Of a DNA stretch of 64,000 nt, positions 45,085 to 56,360 are shown piece after piece. The stretch lies in the NCBI RefSeq assembly GCF_040954835.1, contig NC_090704.1, forward strand, positions 16,022,001-16,086,000, given 5' to 3'. The notes beneath the pieces are model-generated. The model made no database searches. It saw only the letters and a program-made list of their open reading frames with translations, and was not told the origin of the DNA. Both the position numbers and the translations under genes were made by a program. Every line of letters starts with the position of its first letter. Within the stretch, counting starts at the first letter, position 1. Source of the DNA: Lepisosteus oculatus (taxonomy: Eukaryota > Chordata > Actinopteri > Semionotiformes > Lepisosteidae).

Positions 45085-46545
45085 TATATTTAAAGGTGAT
45101 ATATAAAATCAAGGCTTTAACTTGCTTTAACTCCGCACGTATGAGTTCTTGTGTCCGTCCTATCCTAACCCGAAAGTATTACAATATGTATCTTTATAGG
45201 AGGTGGTGTACAGCTTTTTAGTATAGGTTACACTTTTCTAAACGGGGAGAAAGCTATGCTGTTAGTTTAAGATACTTAGAAGACAAAGATATCAATTTCT
45301 GTTGCATTTGTCTGATTGTGAATAAAAAAAAAACACATATATTTAAACCTGCATTTGCAATTTAAATCAAAATGCGATTTAAATCAATATAAATGTTTTT
45401 ATTGTAATGAATAGGTGACTATTCATTGTTATTAAAATGACTTAAATTCGATCATGTTGTGATATTTAGAAATATAAATTTGTTTGGTGCGAGTGAAGTT
45501 TAATTTAATCTCTGACCCAGGGAAAACTTTAATTTTTTCAAAGAAATGTTTGTTAAAAAAAAGAACCATAACTTCAGCTGGATTTGAACACCCAAAATGT
45601 GATGGGGGTGTCAAGAACCTAACCCACAGCGCCACTGGCAAGGTCACCAAGTAATGTTGAAAAAGCCCTAGAGAAACAGTATCAGCAGACATTGTACAGT
45701 GTGTACTGTTCTTGCGTTGTGGTACATGAATATAATTATATCGTTATTAATTTCTTTAGATCCTCGATTCCCTATTATATTCCCTTTTAATCATATTCTA
45801 AAGTATACTTATTGACTCCGTTAGTATCACGTTAGTTAAAGACTTCGATGCTTTAAATGATTAGGGAGAAATGGAATACTGGTGTGAATTTTTTCTTTAA
45901 ACTACCGAGAGCAGCCATATACTGTATGTTTATTTTCCAGAATTAATATAGTTTATGGCCTTCACACGCGTTGCAGTATGCTTCTATTCTTTTTATGCTC
46001 AGCTACTAAGATTTCCCTTCAATGGTAAAATTCCATATAAATATTCAATACTTAAACGGGCACAGTGAAGACATTACATATACATGTACATACTGTATAC
46101 AGTACAGTTTGCATACAGTAATATGTTTATGTTCCTAAATCAATCTCTTTAATGAGCATGTGAAAGGCATGGTGAATCGGAGATTCTCAAAAATTACTGT
46201 ACTTTGCATGATTGGAGACAAATGCGTGATTACGAAATGCTGTGGTGTTACTTTTACATAGACGGTCAATGAAAAAAAGAATGTGGACTATGGCAATACT
46301 TGAGTTTACAGCTTGTCCAAGGTCATTCATTATTAATACTATTAGTAATATCTTCGTTAAAAACTTTGATGGCGACAGCTCAAACATGGGAGGTTGAGCT
46401 TTATTAGCTCCACCTTGTGGAAATTCCAGATACTATTATTTTATTGAGGTACTATACGAGATTTTACGGTAACTCGCGGTAGACTGCGTAAAGCGCACCG
46501 CAAAATAATGAGGTATCGCCTGCTTGTTTTGAATGGCTGCATCTG
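45085..46545 (-). repeat. foldback right arm
   Basis: Inverted counterpart of 40058-41590. Just inside it (about 44975-45085) is a second partial copy of the AAACGGGGAGAAAGCTATGC segment found at about 45240, so the inner end of this arm is locally duplicated. Confidence 0.88.
45563..45645 (-). ncRNA. tRNA-like pol III promoter unit in right arm
   Basis: Inverted copy of the left-arm unit, with B-box-like bases at 45580-45590 and A-box-like bases at 45623-45634. Both boxes are unchanged between the arms. Confidence 0.35.
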
Positions 46546-47640
46546 TATAACTGCTGGCCCAGAAGAGGACACTGAGTCAGCTCTTAGCCCAAGTGTGCAG
46601 AATCTGTCAAAATGTGTTTTTCAGCCGTGATAAACGCGTTTTTTGCAAATCTAAACATCCCAATGTAACTACTGGGGCCAGAAAAGCTCACTGAGTCAGC
46701 TCTTAGCCCCACTGAACAGAAGTTGTCAAAACGTGTTTCTCAGCAGAAATATACACGTATTGGCAACTTTGGTCAGCACTATGTAACTTATGGGGGAGGA
46801 ACAGCACACTTTTCAAAACGTGTTTTTCTGTAGAAATAAACACGCTTTTTCAAACTTTGGTCACCCCCATGTAACTTATGAGGCAGGAACAGCACACTTT
46901 TCAAAACGTGTTTTCATCCGAAATAAATGCGCTTTTTCAAACTCTGGAATCTCAATGTAACTGCCTGGCTCAGAAGAGAACACTGGGTCAGACCTTGACC
47001 CCAGTGTGCAGAATCTGTCAAAATGTGTTTTTCAGCCGTGATAAATGCGTTTTTTGCAAATCTAAGCATCCCAATGTAACTACTGGGGCCAGAAGAGCTC
47101 ACTGAGTCAGCTCTTAGCCCCACTGAACAGAAGTTGTCAAAACGTGTTTCTCAGCAGAAATAAACACGTTTTGGCAATTTTGGTCAGCACTATGTAACTT
47201 ATGGGGCAGGAAAAGCACACTTTTCAAAATGTGTTTTTCTGCCGAAATAAACAAGCTTTTTCAAACTCTGGTCACCCCCATGTAACTTATGGAGCAGGAA
47301 CAGCACACTTTTCAAAACGTGTTTTTCAGCCGAAATAAACATGCTTTTTCAAACTTTGGAATCTCAATGTAACTGCCTGGCTCAGAAGAGCATATTGCCT
47401 CAGCTATTGACCCCAGTGTGCATAAAGTGTCAAAATGTGTTTTTCAGCAGAAATAAACATGTTTCTGCTAGTTTGGTCACCCCCATGTAACTGCTGGGGC
47501 AGGAGCAGCAGGTTTTTCAAAACGTGTTTTTCAGCCGGAAAGAAACGCGTTTTTCAGACTGTTGAATCCCAAAGTAACTGCTAGGCTCAGAAGAGCATAC
47601 TGCATCAGCTCTTAACCCCAGTGTGCAGAAAGTGTCAAAA
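46546..47640. repeat. irregular satellite edge
   Basis: Here the halves are diverged from the array consensus (for example CATCCCAATGTAACTACTGG and GGGCAGGAACAGCACAC variants) and spacing is uneven. The sequences are intermediate between the old left block and the homogeneous array. Confidence 0.75.
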
Positions 47641-50600
47641 CGTGTTTTTCAGCAGAAATAAACGTTTCTGCAAGTTTGGTCACCCCCATGTAAGTTATGG
47701 GGCAGTAACAACACACTTTTCAAAACGTGTTTTTCAGCCCGAAATAAACGCGTTTTTTCAGACTGCAGAATCTCAGTGTAACTGCTAGGCTCAGAAGAGC
47801 CCACACACTCAGCTCTTAACCCCAGTGTGCAGAAAGTGTCAAAACGTGTTTTTCAGCAGAAATAAACGTTTCTGCAAGTTTGGTCACCCCCATGTAAGTT
47901 ATGGGGCAGTAACAACACACTTTTCAAAACGTGTATTTCAGCCCGAAATAAACGCGTTTTTTCAGACTGCAGAATCTCAGTGTAACTGCTAGGCTCAGAA
48001 GAGCCCACACACTCAGCTCTTAACCCCAGTGTAGAAAGTGTCAAAACGTGTTTTTCAGCAGAAATAAACATGTTTCTGCAAGTTTGGTCAACCCCATGTA
48101 AGTTATGGGGCAGTAACAACACACTTTTCAAAACGTGTATTTCAGCCCGAAATAGACGCGTTTTTTCAGACTGCAGAATCTCAGTGTAACTGCTAGGCTC
48201 AGAAGAGCCCACACACTCAGCTCTTAACCCCAGTGTAGAAAGTGTCAAAACGTGTTTTTCAGCAGAAATAAACATGTTTCTGCAAGTTTGGTCACCCCCA
48301 TGTAAGTTATGGGGCAGTAACAACACACCTTTCAAAACGTGTATTTCAGCCCGAAATAGACGCGTTTTTTCAGACTGCAGAATCTCAGTGTAACTGCTAG
48401 GCTCAGAAGAGCCCACACACTCAGCTCTTAACCCCAGTGTGCAGAAAGTGTCAAAACGTGTTTTTCAGCAGAAATAAACATGTTTCTGCAAGTTTGGTCA
48501 CCCCCATGTAAGTTATGGGGCAGTAACAACACACTTTTCAAAACGTGTTTTTCAGCCCAAAATAAACGCGTTTTTTCAGACTGCAGAATCTCAGTGTAAC
48601 TGCTAGGCTCAGAAGAGCCCACACACTCAGCTCTTAACCCCAGTGTGCAGAAAGTGTCAAAACGTGTTTTTCAGCAGAAATAAACAAGTTTCTGCAAGTT
48701 TGGTCACCCCCATGTAAGTTATGGGGCAGTAACAACACACTTTTCAAAACGTGTTTTTCAGCCCGAAATAAACGCGTTTTTTCAGACTGCAGAACCTCAG
48801 TGTAACTGCTAGGCTCAGAAGAGCCCACACACTCAGCTCTTAACCCCAGTGTGCAGAAAGTGTCAAAACGTGTTTTTCAGCAGAAATAAACGTTTCTGCA
48901 AGTTTGGTCACCCCCATGTAAGTTATGGGGCAGTAACAACACACTTTTCAAAACGTGTTTTTCAGCCCGAAATAAACGCGTTTTTTCAGACTGCAGAATC
49001 TCAGTGTAACTGCTGGGCTCAGAAGAGCCCACACACTCAGCTCTTAACCCCAGTGTGCAGAAAGTGTCAAAACGTGTTTTTCAGCAGAAATAAACATGTT
49101 TCTGCAAGTTTGGTCACCCCCATGTAAGTTATGGGGCAGTAACAACACACTTTTCAAAACGTGTATTTCAGCCCGAAATAAACACGTTTTTTCAGACTGC
49201 AGAATCTCAGTGTAACTGCTTGGCTCAGAAGAGCCCACACACTCAGCTCTTAACCCCAGTGTAGAAAGTGTCAAAACGTGTTTTTCAGCAGAAATAAACA
49301 TGTTTCTGCAAGTTTGGTCACCCCCATGTAAGTTATGGGGCAGTAACAACACACTTTTCAAAACGTGTATTTCAGCCCGAAATAGACACGTTTTTTCAGA
49401 CTGCAGAATCTCAGTGTAACTGCTAGGCTCAGAAGAGCCCACACACTCAGCTCTTAACCCCAGTGTAGAAAGTGTCAAAACATGTTTTTCAGCAGAAATA
49501 AACATGTTTCTGCAAGTTTGGTCACCCCCATGTAAGTTATGGGGCAGTAACAACACACTTTTCAAAACGTGTATTTCAGCCCGAAATAAACGCGTTTTTT
49601 CAGACTGCAGAATCTCAGTGTAACTGCTAGGCTCAGAAGAGCCCACACACTCAGCTCTTAACCCCAGTGTGCAGAAAGTGTCAAAACGTGTTTTTCAGCA
49701 GAAATAAACAAGTTTCTGCAAGTTTGGTCACCCCCATGTAAGTTATGGGGCAGTAACAACACACTTTTCAAAACGTGTATTTCAGCCCGAAATAAACGCG
49801 TTTTTTCAGACTGCAGAATCTCAGTATAACTGCTAGGCTCAGAAGAGCCCACACACTCAGCTCTTAACCCCAGTGTAGAAAGTGTCAAAACGTGTTTTTC
49901 AGCAGAAATAAACATGTTTCTGCAAGTTTGGTCACCCCCATGTAAGTTATGGGGCAGTAACAACACACTTTTCAAAACGTGTATTTCAGCCCGAAATAGA
50001 CGCGTTTTTTCAGACTGCAGAATCTCAGTGTAACTGCTAGGCTCAGAAGAGCCCACACACTCAGCTCTTAACCCCAGTGTAGAAAGTGTCAAAACGTGTT
50101 TTTCAGCAGAAATAAACAGGTTTCTGCAAGTTTGGTCACCCCCATGTAAGTTATGGGGCAGTAACAACACACCTTTCAAAACGTGTATTTCAGCCCGAAA
50201 TAGACGCGTTTTTTCAGACTGCAGAATCTCAGTGTAACTGCTAGGCTCAGAAGAGCCCACACACTCAGCTCTTAACCCCAGTGTGCAGAAAGTGTCAAAA
50301 CGTGTTTTTCAGCAGAAATAAACATGTTTCTGCAAGTTTGGTCACCCCCATGTAAGTTATGGGGCAGTAACAACACACTTTTCAAAACGTGTTTTTCAGC
50401 CCAAAATAAACGCGTTTTTTCAGACTGCAGAATCTCAGTGTAACTGCTAGGCTCAGAAGAGCCCACACACTCAGCTCTTAACCCCAGTGTGCAGAAAGTG
50501 TCAAAACGTGTTTTTCAGCAGAAATAAACAAGTTTCTGCAAGTTTGGTCACCCCCATGTAAGTTATGGGGCAGTAACAACACACTTTTCAAAACGTGTTT

Positions 50601-53600
50601 TTCAGCCCGAAATAAACGCGTTTTTTCAGACTGCAGAATCTCAGTGTAACTGCTAGGCTCAGAAGAGCCCACACACTCAGCTCTTAACCCCAGTGTGCAG
50701 AAAGTGTCAAAACGTGTTTTTCAGCAGAAATAAACGTTTCTGCAAGTTTGGTCACCCCCATGTAAGTTATGGGGCAGTAACAACACACTTTTCAAAACGT
50801 GTTTTTCAGCCAGAAATAAACGCGTTTTTTCAGACTGCAGAATCTCAGTGTAACTGCTTGGCTCAGAAGAGCCCACACACTCAGCTCTTAACCCCAGTGT
50901 AGAAAGTGTCAAAACGTGTTTTTCAGCAGAAATAAACATGTTTCTGCAAGTTTGGTCACCCCCATGTAAGTTATGGGGCAGTAACAACACACTTTTCAAA
51001 ACGTGTATTTCAGCCCGAAATAGACGCGTTTTTTCAGACTGCAGAATCTCAGTGTAACTGCTAGGCTCAGAAGAGCCCACACACTCAGCTCTTAACCCCA
51101 GTGTAGAAAGTGTCAAAACGTGTTTTTCAGCAGAAATAAACATGTTTCTGCAAGTTTGGTCACCCCCATGTAAGTTATGGGGCAGTAACAACACACCTTT
51201 CAAAACGTGTATTTCAGCCCGAAATAAACGCGTTTTTTCAGACTGCAGAATCTCAGTGTAACTGCTAGGCTCAGAAGAGCCCACACACTCAGCTCTTAAC
51301 CCCAGTGTGCAGAAAGTGTCAAAACGTGTTTTTCAGCAGAAATAAACATGTTTCTGCAAGTTTGGTCACCCCCATGTAAGTTATGGGGCAGTAACAACAC
51401 ACTTTTCAAAACGTGTATTTCAGCCCGAAATAAACGCGTTTTTTCAGACTGCAGAATCTCAGTGTAACTGCTAGGGTCAGAAGAGCCCACACACTCAGCT
51501 CTTAACCCCAGTGTAGAAAGTGTCAAAACCTGTTTTTCAGCAGAAATAAACATGTTTCTGCAAGTTTGGTCACCCCCACGTAAGTTATGGGGCAGTAACA
51601 ACACACTTTTCAAAACGTGTATTTCAGCCCGAAATAGACACGTTTTTTCAGACTGCAGAATCTCAGTGTAACTGCTAGGCTCAGAAGAGCCCACACACTC
51701 AGCTCTTAACCCCAGTGTAGAAAGTGTCAAAACGTGTTTTTCAGCAGAAATAAACATGTTTCTGCAAGTTTGGTCACCCCCATGTAAGTTATGGGGCAGT
51801 AACAACACACTTTTCAAAACGTGTATTTCAGCCCGAAATAAACGCGTTTTTTCAGACTGCAGAATCTCAGTGTAACTGTTAGGCTCAGAAGAGCCCACAC
51901 ACTCAGCTCTTAACCCCAGTGTGCAGAAAGTGTCCAAACGTGTTTTTCAGCAGAAATAAACATGTTTCTGCAAGTTTGGTCACCCCCATGTAAGTTATGG
52001 GGCAGTAACAACACACTTTTCAAACCGTGTTTTTCAGCCCGAAATAAACACGTTTTTTCAGACTGCAGAATCTCAGTGTAACTGCTAGGCTCAGAAGAGC
52101 CCACACACTCAGCTCTTAACCCCAGTGTGCAGAAAGTGTCAAAACGTGTTTTTCAGCAGAAATAAACATGTTTCTGCAAGTTTGGTCACCCCCATGTAAG
52201 TTATGGGGCAGTAACAACACACTTTTCAAACCGTGTTTTTCAGCCCGAAATAAACACGTTTTTTCAGACTGCAGAATCTCAGTGTAACTGGTAGGCTCAG
52301 AAGAGCCCACACACTCAGCTCTTAACCCCAGTGTGCAGAAAGTGTCAAAACGTGTTTTTCAGCAGAAATAAACATGTTTCTGCAAGTTTGGTCACCCCCA
52401 CGTAAGTTATGGGGCAGTAACAACACACTTTTCAAAACGTGTTTTTCAGCCCGAAATAAACGCGTTTTTTCAGACTGCAGAATCTCAGTGTAACTGCTAG
52501 GCTCAGAAGAGCCCACACACTCAGCTCTTAACCCCAGTGTAGAAAGTGTCAAAACGTGTTTTTCAGCAGAAATAAACATGTTTCTGCAAGTTTGGTCACC
52601 CCCATGTAAGTTATGGGGCAGTAACAACACACTTTTCAAAACGTGTATTTCAGCCCGAAATAAACGCGTTTTTTCAGACTGCAGAATCTCAGTGTAACTG
52701 CTAGGCTCAGAAGAGCCCACACAATCAGCTCTTAACCCCAGTGTAGAAAGTGTCAAAACGTGTTTTTCAGCAGAAATAAACATGTTTCTGCAAGTTTGGT
52801 CACCCCCATGTAAGTTATGGGGCAGTAACAACACACTTTTCAAAACGTGTATTTCAGCCCGAAATAAACGCGTTTTTTCAGACTGCAGAATCTCAGTGTA
52901 ACTGCTAGGCTTAGAAGAGCCCACACACTCAGCTCTTAACCCCAGTGTAGAAAGTGTCAAAACGTGTTTTTCAGCAGAAATAAACATGTTTCTGCAAGTT
53001 TGGTCACCCCCATGTAAGTTATGGGGCAGTAACAACACACTTTTCAAAACGTGTATTTCAGCCCGAAATAGACGCGTTTTTTCAGACTGCAGAATCTCAG
53101 TGTAACTGCTAGGCTCAGAAGAGCCCACACACTCAGCTCTTAACCCCAGTGTAGAAAGTGTCAAAACGTGTTTTTCAGCAGAAATAAACATGTTTCTGCA
53201 AGTTTGGTCACCCCCATGTAAGTTATGGGGCAGTAACAACACACTTTTCAAAACGTGTTTTTCAGCCCAAAATAAACGCGTTTTTTCAGACTGCAGAATC
53301 TCAGTGTAACTGCTAGGCTCAGAAGAGCCCACACACTCAGCTCTTAAACCCAGTGTGCAGAAAGTGTCAAAACGTGTTTTTCAGCAGAAATAAACATGTT
53401 TCTGCAAGTTTGGTCACCCCCACGTAAGTTATGGGGCAGTAACAACACACTTTTCAAAACGTGTATTTTAGCCCGAAATAGACACGTTTTTTCAGACTGC
53501 AGATTCTCAGTGTAACTGCTAGGCTCAGAAGAGCCCACACACTCAGCTCTTAACCCCAGTGTAGAAAGTGTCAAAATGTGTTTTTCAGCAGAAATAAACA

Positions 53601-56360
53601 TGTTTCTGCAAGTTTGGTCACCCCCATGTAAGTTATGGGGCAGTAACAACACACTTTTCAAAACGTGTATTTCAGCCCGAAATAGACGCGTTTTTTCAGA
53701 CTGCAGAATCTCAGTGTAACTGCTAGGCTCAGAAGAGCCCACACACTCAGCTCTTAACCCCAGTGTAGAAAGTGTCAAAACGTGTTTTTCAGCAGAAATA
53801 AACATGTTTCTGCAAGTTTGGTCACCCCCATGTAAGTTATGGGGCAGTAACAACACACCTTTCAAAACGTGTATTTCAGCCCGAAATAGACGCGTTTTTT
53901 CAGACTGCAGAATCTCAGTGTAACTGCTAGGCTCAGAAGAGCCCACACACTCAGCTCTTAACCCCAGTGTGCAGAAAGTGTCAAAACGTGTTTTTCAGCA
54001 GAAATAAACATGTTTCTGCAAGTTTTGTCACCCCCATGTAAGTTATGGGGCAGTAACAACACACTTTTCAAAACGTGTTTTTCAGCCCAAAATAAACGCG
54101 TTTTTTCAGACTGCAGATTCTCAGTGTAACTGCTAGGCTCAGAAGAGCCCACACACTCAGCTCTTAACCCCAGTGTGCAGAAAGTGTCAAAACGTGTTTT
54201 TCAGCAGAAATAAACAAGTTTCTGCAAGTTTGGTCACCCCCATGTAAGTTATGGGGCAGTAACAACACACTTTTCAAAACGTGTTTTTCAGCCCGAAATA
54301 AACGCGTTTTTTCAGACTGCAGAATCTCAGTGTAACTGCTAGGCTCAGAAGAGCCCACACACTCAGCTCTTAACCCCAGTGTGCAGAAAGTGTCAAAACG
54401 TGTTTTTCAGCAGAAATAAACGTTTCTGCAAGTTTGGTCACCCCCATGTAAGTTATGGGGCAGTAACAACACACTTTTCAAAACGTGTTTTTCAGCCCGA
54501 AATAAACGTGTTTTTTCAGACTGCAGAATCTCAGTGTAACTGCTTGGCTCAGAAGAGCCCACACACTCAGCTCTTAACCCCAGTGTAGAAAGTGTCAAAA
54601 CGTGTTTTTCAGCAGAAATTAACATGTTTCTGCAAGTTTGGTCACCCCCATGTAAGTTATGGGGCAGTAACAACACACTTTTCAAAACGTGTATTTCAGC
54701 CCGAAATAGACACGTTTTTTCAGACTGCAGAATCTCAGTGTAACTGCTAGGCTCAGAAGAGCCCACACACTCAGCTCTTAACCCCAGTGTAGAAAGTGTC
54801 AAAACATGTTTTTCAGCAGAAATAAACATGTTTCTGCAAGTTTGGTCACCCCCATGTAAGTTATGGGGCAGTAACAACACACTTTTCAAAACGTGTATTT
54901 CAGCCCGAAATAAACGCGTTTTTTCAGACTGCAGAATCTCAGTGTAACTGCTAGGCTCAGAAGAGCCCACACACTCAGCTCTTAACCCCAGTGTGCAGAA
55001 AGTGTCAAAACGTGTTTTTCAGCAGAAATAAACATGTTTCTGCAAGTTTGGTCACCCCCATGTAAGTTATGGGGCAGTAACAACACACTTTTCAAAACGT
55101 GTATTTCAGCCCGAAATAAACGCGTTTTTTCAGACTGCAGAATCTCAGTGTAACTGCTAGGCTCAGAAGAGCCCACACACTCAGCTCTTAACCCCTGTGT
55201 AGAAAGTGTCAAAACGTGTTTTTCAGCAGAAATAAACATGTTTCTGCAAGTTTGGTCACCCCCATGTAAGTTATGGGGCAGTAACAACACACTTTTCAAA
55301 ACGTGTATTTCAGCCCGAAATAGACGCGTTTTTTCAGACTGCAGAATCTCAGTGTAACTGCTAGGCTCAGAAGAGCCCACACACTCAGCTCTTAACCCCA
55401 GTGTAGAAAGTGTCAAAACGTGTTTTTCAGCAGAAATAAACATGTTTCTGCAAGTTTGGTCACCCCCATGTAAGTTATGGGGCAGTAACAACACACCTTT
55501 CAAAACGTGTATTTCAGCCCGAAATAGACGCGTTTTTTCAGACTGCAGAATCTCAGTGTAACTGCTAGGCTCAGAAGAGCCCACACACTCAGCTCTTAAC
55601 CCCAGTGTGCAGAAAGTGTCAAAACGTGTTTTTCAGCAGAAATAAACATGTTTCTGCAAGTTTGGTCACCCCCATGTAAGTTATGGGGCAGTAACAACAC
55701 ACTTTTCAAAACGTGTTTTTCAGCCCAAAATAAACGCGTTTTTTCAGACTGCAGAATCTCAGTGTAACTGCTAGGCTCAGAAGAGCCCACACACTCAGCT
55801 CTTAACCCCAGTGTGCAGAAAGTGTCAAAACGTGTTTTTCAGCAGAAATAAACAAGTTTCTGCAAGTTTGGTCACCCCCATGTAAGTTATGGGGCAGTAA
55901 CAACACACTTTTCAAAACGTGTTTTTCAGCCCGAAATAAACGCGTTTTTTCAGACTGCAGAATCTCAGTGTAACTGCTAGGCTCAGAAGAGCCCACACAC
56001 TCGGCTCTTAACCCCAGTGTGCAGAAAGTGTCAAAACGTGTTTTTCAGCAGAAATAAACATGTTTCTGCAAGTTTGGTCACCCCCATGTAAGTTATGGGG
56101 CAGTAACAACACACTTTTCAAAACGTGTTTTTCAGCCAGAAATAAACGCGTTTTTTCAGACTGCAGAATCTCAGTGTAACTGCTAGGCTCAGAAGAGCCC
56201 ACACACTCAGCTCTTAACCCCAGTGTAGAAAGTGTCAAAACGTGTTTTTCAGCAGAAATAAACATGTTTCTGCAAGTTTGGTCAACCCCATGTAAGTTAT
56301 GGGGCAGTAACAAGACACTTTTCAAAACGTGTTTTTCAGCCCGAAATAAACGCGTTTTTT
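47640..56360. repeat. higher-order repeat domain 1: 9 dimers, 1,844 bp
   Basis: Dimers are 206 or 204 bases. A rare variant with CAGCCCAAAATAAACGCG lies in dimers ending near 48622, 50466, 53332, 54152 and 55790; a variant with a 2-base deletion (AAATAAACGTTTCTGC) recurs at about 48890, 50734 and 54420. The spacings 1,844 and 3,686 fit nine dimers (four of 206, five of 204) once and twice; the last interval (1,638) is eight dimers. Confidence 0.88.

Larger units (their letters stand above)
40058..46545. mobile_element. 6.5-kb foldback element (long inverted repeat) inserted in the satellite
   Basis: The arms 40058-about 41590 and about 45085-46545 are inverted copies. Outer ends read CAGATGCAGCC (left) and GGCTGCATCTG (right), with TA on both sides (40056-40057 and 46546-46547). 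A satellite monomer is interrupted here: the left flank stops after GGGCATCCC and the right flank resumes TAACTGCTGGCCCAGAAG, which are adjacent in intact monomers. No transposase is visible; the spacer (about 3.5 kb) holds other repeats. Superfamily unknown. Confidence 0.82.

Noticed and set aside
40212..46387. Identical 66-codon ORF in both foldback arms
   Set aside because: Identity is explained by the inverted repeat. It lacks domain features and is flanked by AT-rich non-coding DNA.
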